Assembly (NCBI RefSeq): GCF_003719335.1
Contig: NZ_RIAS01000001.1
Location: 744,001-808,000, forward strand
DNA: 64,000 bases
From: Paenibacillus amylolyticus
GTDB taxonomy: Bacteria > Bacillota > Bacilli > Paenibacillales > Paenibacillaceae
Direction: 5' to 3'
Positions 48,773-57,777 of the stretch are shown here, in pieces (within the stretch, counting starts at the first letter, position 1; each line of letters opens with the position of its first letter). The translations under genes and the position numbers were made by a program. The notes beneath the pieces are model-generated. The model was not told the origin of the DNA. It saw only the letters and a program-made list of their open reading frames with translations, and ran no database searches.

Positions 48773-49330
48773 CTAGTTGTCACTCTGTAGCTTCGAGAAA
48801 ACAGCGAGATCAACATATCTGCCCTTCTCAAACTCATGCTGCCTCAGCAGACCTTCCTGCTGGAAACCAAGCTTGTGCAGTAAACGAATGGACGCCTCAT
48901 TCCCCGGGTCCACCTTCGCTTCAATTTTGTTCAATTGCAACTGGTTGAATCCGAATTCCAGCACAGCACGCGCAACTTCTGTCATCACACCTTTGCCCCA
49001 GCACGATGAGAGCAGATCATAACCGATCTCTGCGCGATGATGTTCCTCTTCATACCCCAGATATCCGCACGTTCCAATGACTCGATGAGACTGTTTATCT
49101 TCGATCATCCAGCGTAAACCCGTTTGTTCCTTGAAAATCTTCCTATACCAGCTCATCTCGTCAAGGGCATCCTGTTCGGATTCGAAGGGATCGAGAGGCA
49201 TATATTCGACAACCGTCTCATCTGAGTACAGTGCCAGTAGATCTCCACTGTCACTATCTGTTACTGCACGGAGCACAAATCGCTCTGTTTCTATTTGCGG
49301 AAACGTGTCAAATTCAAATAATATATTCAT
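48773..49330 (-). CDS. RimJ/RimL-type GNAT acetyltransferase
   Basis: The 185-residue protein starts FDTFPQIETERFVLR, the RimJ/RimL opening, and has the acetyl-CoA motif SSCWGKGVMTEVARAVLEFG followed by VDPGNEASIRLLHKLGF. It would acetylate an N-terminus or a small amine. The start follows AAAGGAG, and the gene lies 12 bases after the broken imine-reductase gene. Confidence 0.88.
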   Translation of the reverse strand: MNILFEFDTFPQIETERFVLRAVTDSDSGDLLALYSDETVVEYMPLDPFESEQDALDEMSWYRKIFKEQTGLRWMIEDKQSHRVIGTCGYLGYEEEHHRAEIGYDLLSSCWGKGVMTEVARAVLEFGFNQLQLNKIEAKVDPGNEASIRLLHKLGFQQEGLLRQHEFEKGRYVDLAVFSKLQSDN

Positions 49331-49342
49331 ACGTATTCTCCT

Positions 49343-49868
49343 TTACATGCGAAATTTCTTCCATTTATCGGACTCAAGAATTCGTGATGCGTGGAAGAAT
49401 CCAAGATATGACCCAAACAGATAAGACAGGAATGCCAGGTCAATTGAAGCAGCCGCACTAACTTGTTCTCCGTAATAAGGAACATGACCTGCTAGTTCAC
49501 GGAGAACCGGCTTTACTTTATCAAAAGCTTCCATCGATCCAGAAGTGAAAATGGTCGCATGAGATCTACCGATCTGGGTAGGGGCAGCCGCTATTGCTCC
49601 ATCTATATATGCAGCACCATGGGTGTTTGCCCAGATTTCCTGCTTTTGGGCCTGTTCAGGGCTTCCTGTAGTAAGTTGGATGAGCACTCGTCCCGACAAG
49701 GCCGCATGTACGTCTTCTACATCCAGTACTTCATATGAAGTCTTGTAATCAGACACACAGATAATCGATATTTGACTAGCACGAATCGCTTCAGCTGCCG
49801 TAGATGTGAGTACTGCTCCTTTTTCAACAATGGAATCTGCTCTTGTCGCTGTGCGATTCCATATTGGC
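49343..49868 (-). pseudogene. Imine-reductase/beta-hydroxyacid-dehydrogenase fragment
   Basis: The readable part starts at IWNRTATRADSIVEKGAV, the middle of an NADP-binding domain, and continues through AYIDGAIAAAPTQIGRSHAT to FFHASRILES, where it stops. The N-terminal nucleotide-binding GxGxxG part and the C-terminal helical domain of about 100 residues are both missing. A full member of this family has about 290 residues. The left break coincides with the regulator on the other strand. It is a pseudogene cut at both ends. Confidence 0.75.
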
Positions 49869-50685
49869 TGATGAGTGCGGAGTATCACGCCGAACCATGA
49901 TTCGAGATTTTGGGGAATTAAGCGAGCTGGGCATCCCCCTTTATTCCGAAGTTGGTCCTCATGGTGGTTATCGTGTTTTACGAGAAAAGGTGCTCCCACC
50001 CATCAGTTTTTCCGAGCATGAAGCTATGGCTTTGTTTTTTGCCGCTCAATCTTTACAGAACTATAAATCCCTTCCTTTTAACAATGAAGTACAAAGTGCG
50101 TTACGCAAATTTTTTCATTATTTATCTAGTGACCTTGAACGTAAAATTGAATGCATGCAACAAAGACTCACCTTCTGGGTACCCCCGCATGAACTCGATG
50201 TTCCTTACTTGAAGGATCTATTGGAGGCGGCTTTAGAACAGAGAATCATACAGATTTGCTATGAAGCAAGCGCAGCGCAGGAACGATTGATTCAACCTCT
50301 TGGGCTGGATACGATGAATGGTTTATGGTATTGCAGGGCCTATTGTTTCCGTGCAGTGGATCAAAGCCAAAAAGTAGACCTGACTGGAGAGAACATACAA
50401 GGATGGATCATGAGAAATGATGAGGAAACTCCACTGGAGCTTAAGGTGTTACTGTCACCAGAAGGCGTCCGAAGATGTCAATCTGATGTGTGGTTATCGC
50501 AGTACATAAAGGTTAACGAAGATGGCTCAGGAACAATCCACGCTCAGATGGCCACGAGTTATACTCCATGGGTGGTCAGTTTCTTTCTCAGCCTGGGAAC
50601 CGATGCCCATGTGACACATCCTCCTCAGGTTCGTGACCAGATTCGCACCAAGTTACAAGCCATGACTGCACAGTATGGGGATTAG
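49843..50685 (+). pseudogene. WYL-domain regulator with truncated helix-turn-helix
   Basis: Recognisable sequence begins inside the recognition helix (CGVSRRTMIRDFGELSELGI) and continues through a WYL domain (RLIQPLGLDTMNGLWYCRAY) to a normal end. About 20 N-terminal residues of the helix-turn-helix are missing, replaced by sequence from the opposite-strand reductase fragment. Members of this DeoR/YafY-WYL type usually control a divergent gene. A TTG at 49843 has no ribosome binding site. It is probably not functional. Confidence 0.7.
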
Positions 50686-50728
50686 TTGTCCAATCCCGCA
50701 ATTGCTATTCCAGTAAATCCTCTCAAAT

Positions 50729-50762
50729 GAAAAACAGCCTGCTATGAGCAAGCTGTTCCTCA
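50729..50762. terminator. Terminator between the WYL gene and the first GH30 gene
   Basis: AACAGC and GCTGTT pair around an inner CTTGC/GCTATG-like loop. The T-run is weak, so it is only a moderate candidate. Confidence 0.45.
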
Positions 50763-50793
50763 TTCATCATGCTATTACCGGGGAGATCATATT

Positions 50794-52638
50794 CTAGTTC
50801 ACCTTAACTAAACTCCATTGTTGATTCGCTCCGCCGTTATCCTCCCACTGGATGGTGGACGCTCCTGCGTTCATCGATCCTTGATTAATATCGACAGTAA
50901 GACCGCTGTTACGATTCGCCAAAACGACATATCCGCCTACATCAATCGGCAGCCACTGCTGGTTATAACCTCCGTTAGCCTGCCACTGAATCAGCGATGC
51001 TCCGCCCTGTGTGGAACCGGAATTGACATCAAGCAACAGTCCGCTGCCAACGTTCCGAATGTTGTAATACCCGTTACCTGCAGGCTCCAGCTTCCATTGC
51101 TGATTGGCCGCTCCGTTATCACTCCATTGAATAATGGTCGCTCCTCCGGCTGATGAAGCACCATTCACATCCAATACAAGGCCGCTGTTACGGTTAACAA
51201 GCTTGTAAATAGCCCCTGCTTCATACCCTGTGCTGCCACTGTAGGATGCGCCAGAGATCACATAAGTGGTTACCGAATTCGCTTTAGCCGTCGTTGTAAA
51301 CTTTTTGTTTTGAACTGATATGTTCGTAAGCTGTTGTAATTTCTCCGTTGCCGAAGTGCGGTACACTTGTACGGACGAACCTACACTTGAGAAGCGGCTC
51401 AAATCATAGGTTACCGAAGTATCGGTAGATTCCGAGTTTGTCGTAACCAATACCACTTTGCCGGAGGTTGCATCATACGCCGCAAGTGTATTCGCATCAC
51501 TCATGCCGATGATTTTATAACCCGGACGAATAAATTTGCTGTAATTTCCCATGACATAGTATTTCTGATTTACGGTATAACTGGTCGTTTTCGTATTGTT
51601 CAGCACGTTTTTGAAAAATCCCCAGCCTTCCGCACTATCTACGGCCTGCCAGTACACCCAAGCCGTAGCACCCATGTTACGCATATCCTTCAGAATGATA
51701 CGTGACATGGTAAGACCACTTGCATCCCCATCTCCGTATTCGGATGTCCATAGATGTTTGCCTGCAGATGCTGCCGTATTACGCAGTGCCGTTCGGTTGC
51801 TGCCATTATACGTATGTGTATTAATCTGGCTGATCGCTGACTGGACGGCATTACTGTAGCTTTTATAGGAGGTGTTGGTATCATCCAGATTGTTTTCTTC
51901 CGGTGCACTCAGCTTGGTGGTTAGTCCTTTGGCAATCAAAGATGCCTGAACCTGACTTAGAATCGAATTCTGCTCAGCAAGGCCGAAGTGCATGCCTTCC
52001 TGATCATTCCCTTGCTTCCACCAATTCGAGATGGGTTCATTCAGTGGGGTCACCGTATCAAATGTAATGCCCCAATGATCCCGGAAATGCTTCACAACCT
52101 CCGTCAAATAATCAGCAAAATCATCATAATAATCCGGCTTGAGGTTATTACCGCCATTCGCCGCACCCGAGACACTGCCACTGATCGTCATCCAGTAAGG
52201 TGCGGAGTTAGCAAAAGCTTCAATGATGTTGACCCCTTGTGCCTTGGCAGCTTGCAACATATAACGCTGATTTGCGTCGGCAGTCCAGTCGTATACGCCT
52301 GGAGTAGGTTGAAAACCAGGAACCGCTTTACGATATTCAAGGACATTGGATGAAGGATCATCCCCGCCTCCGATGTTATATCTCAGAATGTTCATGCCAA
52401 TTCCTGTCGCAGGATTAAACATTTTCTCCACATATTCATCCCGATTTGAATATTCACCAACGACCTTGCCCCACCAAGCCAGCGATGTTCCCCAACCTTC
52501 CACCGTCTGATATTGTTTCGATGGATCAGCCACAGCCGTATAAGCTCCAGCAGCCGATACTTCGGACCCTGAACCCAAGCTTCCGACCAGCAGTGTTCCA
52601 CTTAGCAGCACCGCACTCACTCGTTTCAACCACTTCAT
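50794..52638 (-). CDS. Secreted GH30 endo-beta-1,6-galactanase-like enzyme with CBM13
   Basis: Signal peptide (about 1-30), GH30 catalytic domain (about 35-450) and a C-terminal ricin-type CBM13 (about 475-614) with three NQQW repeats. The acid/base Glu is in TPLNEPISNWW (about 200) and the nucleophile in LWTSEYGDGD (about 300). The motif EGWGTSLAWWG and the NGGNNLK loop resemble subfamily 5 enzymes that cut beta-1,6-galactan side chains of arabinogalactan, rather than xylanases; that subfamily call is by resemblance. It is the last gene of the locus. The ATG follows AAGGAG. Confidence 0.85.
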   Translation of the reverse strand: MKWLKRVSAVLLSGTLLVGSLGSGSEVSAAGAYTAVADPSKQYQTVEGWGTSLAWWGKVVGEYSNRDEYVEKMFNPATGIGMNILRYNIGGGDDPSSNVLEYRKAVPGFQPTPGVYDWTADANQRYMLQAAKAQGVNIIEAFANSAPYWMTISGSVSGAANGGNNLKPDYYDDFADYLTEVVKHFRDHWGITFDTVTPLNEPISNWWKQGNDQEGMHFGLAEQNSILSQVQASLIAKGLTTKLSAPEENNLDDTNTSYKSYSNAVQSAISQINTHTYNGSNRTALRNTAASAGKHLWTSEYGDGDASGLTMSRIILKDMRNMGATAWVYWQAVDSAEGWGFFKNVLNNTKTTSYTVNQKYYVMGNYSKFIRPGYKIIGMSDANTLAAYDATSGKVVLVTTNSESTDTSVTYDLSRFSSVGSSVQVYRTSATEKLQQLTNISVQNKKFTTTAKANSVTTYVISGASYSGSTGYEAGAIYKLVNRNSGLVLDVNGASSAGGATIIQWSDNGAANQQWKLEPAGNGYYNIRNVGSGLLLDVNSGSTQGGASLIQWQANGGYNQQWLPIDVGGYVVLANRNSGLTVDINQGSMNAGASTIQWEDNGGANQQWSLVKVN

Positions 52639-52749
52639 CTACTTCACTCCTTAGACATTTTTAGATAAGTCATTGGGTAAAAACATTCGGGTACAATCCA
52701 TTACGATTAAAACCGAAATCGTCTGCTGAGTCTCGACACTTGCCAAGAG

Positions 52750-54087
52750 CTATGGAGTGATCTCCCGGAAAGTTGCATCGGATTTATCCAGAGCCGTGAC
52801 AACAGGTTGCAATCGTAACACTTGATCGTAGTGTCTCAGATACAGATTCGGATTGTTAAATAAGGTATACGAAGTCCAGCTTGCATTCGCCAGCCCTTTG
52901 ACCCGTTTGAACGTCGCATCATTGCGGAACGCAGCACTGCCGTCATTTTTAACCAGCACGACATTACCATTATTATTGCGCAGGAAATAACCAGGATAAT
53001 TCATCGCTTCAAACGAGATGCCCATCGCATTCGCCAGACCAGGAACGATACGAAACTCAGCATCTTCTACCGGACTCACGCTGGCATCAATCCGAGCTTG
53101 ATAGTTGAAGTGGCGAATGAAACTACCCAGTACGTTAAACGATTCCAGCTTACGAATATCCCCCGGCTGACCGGACTCTTTCAGCACCGTCATATGGCGA
53201 ACCATACCGGATAAACCCGCGATTTCCTGTTTGCCACTCCAGCTCTGAAAGTGGTCCCCCGAGTCGCTGTAATAATATTTGTGATCTGCATACCCATCAA
53301 AATAAATTCGCCAGGAACCGTTATCCAGTTGGATCAATGCCGGCCCTTCTACCCCGGAACCCCAGCCGGCCCAATTACCTGTGCCTTTAAACGTGTATGG
53401 CCCTTTCAGCGAGTTGGACGTGGCATATTCAATGTATTTGGTCGTTTCGTTCTTCGTAAACGCGTGATAGGTCGATCCTGTCTTTACTACAAAGGTGTCA
53501 ATATAGTTGGGAGCAAGTCCTGTAAGCACCGCAGGTGCAGACCACGGTGTGGATGCCATATTGCTTCCGGATGCGGTGATGACATGTGGCTTGAAGTTCT
53601 GATAATTGCCAGGAGAGAGGGATACGATGATGCTCACACTGCCGCTCGTGTCTTTGAACCATTCCGGTGCCCAGGCATGGGCGATCGGGGTTGTGGTAGA
53701 CAGCGTAATGTTGCGGACAAACGTCCAGTTCATCTTGTCAGGGCTGGACGCGATGCCAATCGTATTGCCTGACCAGTTTGTGGTGTACACCACATAGTAC
53801 AAACCATCCGTGTGCTTCATGATGCTGGGATCGCGAATCAAGTCCGCCGCAGGTGGGGTATACGCTGGACCTTTCAGCAAACCGTAATGTTTCGCGTTAT
53901 ATGACTCATAGATATACATGTTGGACTCGCTTGTGTTCGTAAAGGCCGTCATCGTATACACACTGGTTGTTGCTTTCACCGTATTCGGGAATGTGACCGT
54001 GAATATCATCAACAATCCTAACGTGAGTAGGAGTACAGCCTTATGTCTGCCCCATCGCTGTGCCCTGCCTTTCCTTTTACTTAACAT
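52750..54087 (-). CDS. Secreted GH43 arabinofuranosidase with CBM42 (AbfB) domain
   Basis: Signal peptide (about 1-40), GH43 domain (about 75-315) with the catalytic Asp in LIRDPSIMKHTDGLYYVVY and conserved AHAWAPEW and EGPALIQLDNG segments, followed by a C-terminal AbfB domain (about 320-445), a beta-trefoil that binds arabinose side chains (SFIRHFNYQARI, GYFLRNNNGNV, LYLRHYDQ). It would remove arabinose from arabinogalactan or arabinan. A cre-like sequence lies about 165 bases upstream. The gene order places it between the two GH30 and the GH35 genes. Confidence 0.87.
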   Translation of the reverse strand: MLSKRKGRAQRWGRHKAVLLLTLGLLMIFTVTFPNTVKATTSVYTMTAFTNTSESNMYIYESYNAKHYGLLKGPAYTPPAADLIRDPSIMKHTDGLYYVVYTTNWSGNTIGIASSPDKMNWTFVRNITLSTTTPIAHAWAPEWFKDTSGSVSIIVSLSPGNYQNFKPHVITASGSNMASTPWSAPAVLTGLAPNYIDTFVVKTGSTYHAFTKNETTKYIEYATSNSLKGPYTFKGTGNWAGWGSGVEGPALIQLDNGSWRIYFDGYADHKYYYSDSGDHFQSWSGKQEIAGLSGMVRHMTVLKESGQPGDIRKLESFNVLGSFIRHFNYQARIDASVSPVEDAEFRIVPGLANAMGISFEAMNYPGYFLRNNNGNVVLVKNDGSAAFRNDATFKRVKGLANASWTSYTLFNNPNLYLRHYDQVLRLQPVVTALDKSDATFREITP

Positions 54088-54248
54088 GAACCCAACTCCT
54101 TATCTTGCATAAGATCATATTGGACTGCCTTCTGTCTGAACGAAGTGTGTGCTTAAACATACTTCCTCTTGCCAAGAAGCACCTTGCGGCATCTGCTCCC
54201 GTCCCATTTACATGAAACATCACCCCCTTTACAGATATATCCGCCTTA

Positions 54249-54262
54249 TGTATACGCTTACA
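54249..54262 (-). promoter_or_regulatory. Candidate cre (CcpA) site upstream of the GH43 gene
   Basis: The minus strand reads TGTAAGCGTATACA, which differs from the cre consensus TGWAANCGNTNWCA at one position. It suggests carbon catabolite repression of the GH43-GH30 part of the locus. An AAGGGGGTGATG stretch and a small upstream reading frame follow it. Confidence 0.45.
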
Positions 54263-54335
54263 AAACGTGACATTGGTCTCTCTCTTGAACATAGAGATGA
54301 AGCGCTGCTACTTTTCTTTCTTTATGAATTCGTAT

Positions 54336-54437
54336 AAATCCCCTCATTCTCCTATAAAACCAGTTTGAAACAAGAGTCGCTATCTATACCAAACTCTCCT
54401 CAATGATTCAGGTCTATATAAGAATGAGGGGAAATTT
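54336..54437. repeat. Long-range inverted repeat between GH43 and GH35
   Basis: AAATCCCCTCATTCT (54336-54350) and AGAATGAGGGGAAATTT (54421-54437) are almost perfectly complementary, separated by about 70 bases. It may form a structure in the RNA between the two genes or mark the ends of an old small insertion. Confidence 0.45.
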
Positions 54438-54539
54438 CCTACGGTCTAAGGCTATTGCTAACTCCTAGGGTTATCGCTATCTAATGTTATTTATACTTGC
54501 TCTATTACATACATCCTAGATGCAATGGCTTTTAATAGA

Positions 54540-54625
54540 CTTCTAATTTTTAATTCTATTCTTGCTTCTATATTTCACTTTTATTTTTTCTTTTATCTCT
54601 ACAAGCTATTTTAAGTTGCTGTTTT
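54540..54625. other. T-rich, G-poor tract after the GH35 stop
   Basis: This stretch of the plus strand is mainly T, with A and C and few G, with no ORF or hairpin I can support. It forms the 3' leader between GH35 and GH43. Confidence 0.5.
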
Positions 54626-54631
54626 TAGTTG

Positions 54632-57600
54632 CTATTTCTGTTTCCCCACTGTGATCCACGGATATCGTGACATCTCGTCCAGTAGCAATCGTACCCGTTC
54701 CGGTGTTCTGCCTTCTTCATCAAAAATGAGCAGTTCATTCTCTTCCTTCAGCCAGGCAAAAGGAATTTTGTAATCCTCCTGTGGTCCAATCTGCCAGTAT
54801 CGACCCAGATGATGGCCATTCACATGGATCGATCCCTTGCTCATGCCCGTCAAGCGAAGCATCAGGTTTACTTTGTGATGTCCGGCTGTGACAGGTTTGG
54901 CAAAACGCCAACGATACCATACCGGCTGACCGTATGAAGCGCCCGGTGAAGTCACTCCTGGTGTATCCTCTGTGAGATCATATGACTCCCATGACGCAGG
55001 AAGTAGCGCATCCGTACCAGCCATTCGCCAATCCTGAAGCTCACCCTCATGCAGATAAGTAATCAGCTCAAGCCGAGTGAGTGGTGACCGACTATATGGC
55101 ATCTCAAGCGTATTTGCAACTCCAGGCTTAACGTAGCTGGATAGATCCAGCGTCTGGAACGCAAACCAGTCCTGATAAGCAGGCATCGGAATTTCAATGC
55201 CGTTAATACGCAAACCTTTGCTCAAGGCCCCCACAAGCACTGCCCGATCCATACCATCCAGCGTAAAGCTGCGACGGAGCACCGTTCCTCCTTGAATCGA
55301 GTTGACTTCGTCCAAATGAATAGTACCTGTACCTGTACCTGTACCTGTACCTGTACCTGTTCCTGTTCCTGTTCCTGTTCCTGTTCCTCCTTCTTTCCCT
55401 GTCTCTGACTCCATATGCCAATTCCGGCGAATATCCTGTACTTGCCCACCAAGGTACACCGGTCCAGCCACACCTTTACGTTCCCCAAGATACGGTGAAA
55501 AGTTCAGTCGGCCCATATGCTGTACAAGCATTTGCAAGTTATTCTGCCCCTGAATTATCTGAACGGGAACAACTGCAGCACCGACCTGACGCACAAGTGC
55601 TTGCTCGGCACCGTTTACAATAATTCTCGCAGTATCTTGTATTTTGGGCAGCACGAGATTCATCATTCCACCCACCGCACTGTCGAAATCACATTCATAC
55701 AGCAGATAGCCAAAGTCCTGACCGTACTCCGAAAAATCCATCGGATACCCGCTCGCTGAACGTTGCTTTGCCGTTAATGTAACACGGGAGAAGTCAGGAG
55801 ATTTAGACAACACCGGAGCCAGCGGCGCAGTGGAAACCACCCAAGCAGGCTGATCTTTAACTGCAATAGACGCCGATTCAGTATGTGCCTTCACTTTTTG
55901 ATTAAAAAACTCACGTCCAGTCTGTGTCCGTTCGCCATCTCGCCAGTCGCCCAGCAACATCATTGTACGCTCAGGATCAGAGACCATTCCCTGCACTTGA
56001 CCGGACGCCGTGACATCCACATCGTCAAAACCGATGGCATAACGCAAGCTTTGGCCATCAGCCGTTTCCACACGCCATGTGCGGTTCATCGTGTCACGAT
56101 CCAGGATGATGAAACGGATGGCGGTACCACTCGCTTCGAAACGCATCATGCCTGGCTCCTGAAAATGAAACACGTCAAAACGATATGCATTTCTCCCCGC
56201 ATCCTCTTCAATTAGCACTTGCATCGTGCTTTCTTTCAGGAGAAAACCTCCTGCTATCGCATTCCCCTTTGTACCCAGTTCCAGCTCAATCACCGAGCGT
56301 TGTCCTCTGTCAGCTGTGATGAACAACGTCAGTTCTCCATTAATCATCTCATTACCAGTTATTAAAGCTCCTGCGGTAAGGTACACTTGTTCTGCAATTT
56401 GCACGCGATCAAGCAAAGGAACAATCTGTCCAGGATGAATCGATATCGGCAACGTACGGCCTTCCTCAAGCGTAACGTTCACCGTCTCACGCTCATCCTT
56501 GTGACTCTCCACGAACCAGATTTTTTCTTCCCCCGCCTTCCTCCCGCGCACAGAAATGCCGCCCGGGTGCCGAACCTGAATCTGTTCAGCAGCAATTTCC
56601 TCAGATTCCATCAGCAGTGATCCAAACGCACGCACAAAATAAGAGAGGGTTTTCGTCACTGCATATTTCGGCGTAACGCGTCCATATTCACTTAGCGGAG
56701 CATCGTAATCATACGATGTGATCATGAAAATATCGCTGTCACCCAGCGTTCTTCCACCATATCCGCCGAAATTAGTTCCCCCATAGAACATGTAATAACT
56801 GATCCCGCTATATCCTGCTCTCAGAATTTCCATGATTCTTCGATCCAGCAGAGATGCCGTCTTCTGGATTGCCGAAGGTCCTCCCCAATTTTCAAACCAG
56901 CCGGTCCAGAATTCAGTAACGATTTTCGGTGTGTCTGGCTGTTTCGTTCGTAAGTTGGCATAATGTCCATCCGCGCCAGACCAGAAGTTCGCTCCCTCAA
57001 TCGTTCCTTCCGCTCCGCCAACACAAGTAATAAGCGGGACGTCTATCCCACGTTCCAGTATCCCGTCCCTAAGCATTTTCATATGTGGGCTTGCGGCTTC
57101 ATCATCCATCAGATAACCGTACTCATTTTCGACCTGGACGAGGATTACCGTACCTCCGGCAGACAACTGACGCTTGCGAATCAGCGGGATGATCTGATCA
57201 AAGTAAAGCTGCACATAATAAAGGTACGTTTCGTTATTTTCACGGAATTTTACGCCCTCCTTCATACCCAACCAGTATGGAAAGCCGCCGAAATCCCATT
57301 CCGCGCAGATAAACGGTCCTGGACGCGCAATAACCCACATGCCCAGCTCTGCACATAGATCGAGAAATGCACCGCAGTCGTTATCTCCTTCGAAGGACCA
57401 TTGTCCCTCCTCCGGTTCGTGCACGTTCCATGCAAAATAGGTATCAATGCAGTTCATGCCTGCCAGCTTGGCCTTCATTAGTACATCACGCCATTCTTCC
57501 TTGGGCATACGGAAATAATGAATGGTCGCACTGTTCAGGAAGATACGTTCACCGTTTAGATAAAAGCTGCGTGCATCATACGTCAGCTCCGTTTGAACAT

Positions 57601-57664
57601 CATCCTTGCTGCTAAGTTTGTTATTCTCTTGTTCCTGAAACAAAAGGGATGTTGGTTCTATCAA
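54632..57664 (-). CDS. GH35 beta-galactosidase with a Gly-Thr repeat linker
   Basis: The 1010-residue enzyme releases terminal beta-galactose. The catalytic domain (about 25-380) has the acid/base Glu in VQVENEYGY (about 179) and the nucleophile in VTEFWTGWFENWGGP (about 250). The C-terminal half contains beta-sandwich domains, split by a Gly-Thr repeat (about 759-781, eleven hexanucleotide units). It has no signal peptide, so it probably acts inside on galactose oligomers. A TTG start follows AAGGAGGGAATTACG. It is the third gene of the arabinogalactan set. Confidence 0.92.
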   Translation of the reverse strand: MIEPTSLLFQEQENNKLSSKDDVQTELTYDARSFYLNGERIFLNSATIHYFRMPKEEWRDVLMKAKLAGMNCIDTYFAWNVHEPEEGQWSFEGDNDCGAFLDLCAELGMWVIARPGPFICAEWDFGGFPYWLGMKEGVKFRENNETYLYYVQLYFDQIIPLIRKRQLSAGGTVILVQVENEYGYLMDDEAASPHMKMLRDGILERGIDVPLITCVGGAEGTIEGANFWSGADGHYANLRTKQPDTPKIVTEFWTGWFENWGGPSAIQKTASLLDRRIMEILRAGYSGISYYMFYGGTNFGGYGGRTLGDSDIFMITSYDYDAPLSEYGRVTPKYAVTKTLSYFVRAFGSLLMESEEIAAEQIQVRHPGGISVRGRKAGEEKIWFVESHKDERETVNVTLEEGRTLPISIHPGQIVPLLDRVQIAEQVYLTAGALITGNEMINGELTLFITADRGQRSVIELELGTKGNAIAGGFLLKESTMQVLIEEDAGRNAYRFDVFHFQEPGMMRFEASGTAIRFIILDRDTMNRTWRVETADGQSLRYAIGFDDVDVTASGQVQGMVSDPERTMMLLGDWRDGERTQTGREFFNQKVKAHTESASIAVKDQPAWVVSTAPLAPVLSKSPDFSRVTLTAKQRSASGYPMDFSEYGQDFGYLLYECDFDSAVGGMMNLVLPKIQDTARIIVNGAEQALVRQVGAAVVPVQIIQGQNNLQMLVQHMGRLNFSPYLGERKGVAGPVYLGGQVQDIRRNWHMESETGKEGGTGTGTGTGTGTGTGTGTGTGTIHLDEVNSIQGGTVLRRSFTLDGMDRAVLVGALSKGLRINGIEIPMPAYQDWFAFQTLDLSSYVKPGVANTLEMPYSRSPLTRLELITYLHEGELQDWRMAGTDALLPASWESYDLTEDTPGVTSPGASYGQPVWYRWRFAKPVTAGHHKVNLMLRLTGMSKGSIHVNGHHLGRYWQIGPQEDYKIPFAWLKEENELLIFDEEGRTPERVRLLLDEMSRYPWITVGKQK
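55323..55388. repeat. Hexanucleotide repeat inside the GH35 gene
   Basis: Eleven units occur in a row: six GTACCT and five GTTCCT (plus strand), encoding Gly-Thr pairs. The repeat length is a multiple of three, so changes in number would alter the linker length without a frameshift. The two unit types are in separate blocks. Confidence 0.9.
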
Positions 57665-57731
57665 CGTAATTCCCTCCTTCTCTTTTTATGAATAAAGAAC
57701 GCTCTCTATTGAACTGCGAATTTACACGGAT

Positions 57732-57772
57732 CACTCCGATGCCAGAATAACTTGCAGATCGCTGTTATTCTG
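57732..57772. repeat. Intergenic hairpin repeat, second copy
   Basis: TCACTCCGATGCCAGAATAAC followed by a short spacer and GTTATTCTG repeats the sequence at 27409 with a few differences. CAGAATAAC and GTTATTCTG form a perfect inverted repeat. It lies just after the second GH30 stop and has no T-run, so it is not a standard terminator. Confidence 0.5.
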
Positions 57773-57777
57773 TGCTA

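Noticed and set aside
55323..55388. Possible CRISPR or tandem non-coding array
   Set aside because: The units are six bases, contiguous and in frame inside GH35; there are no spacers.
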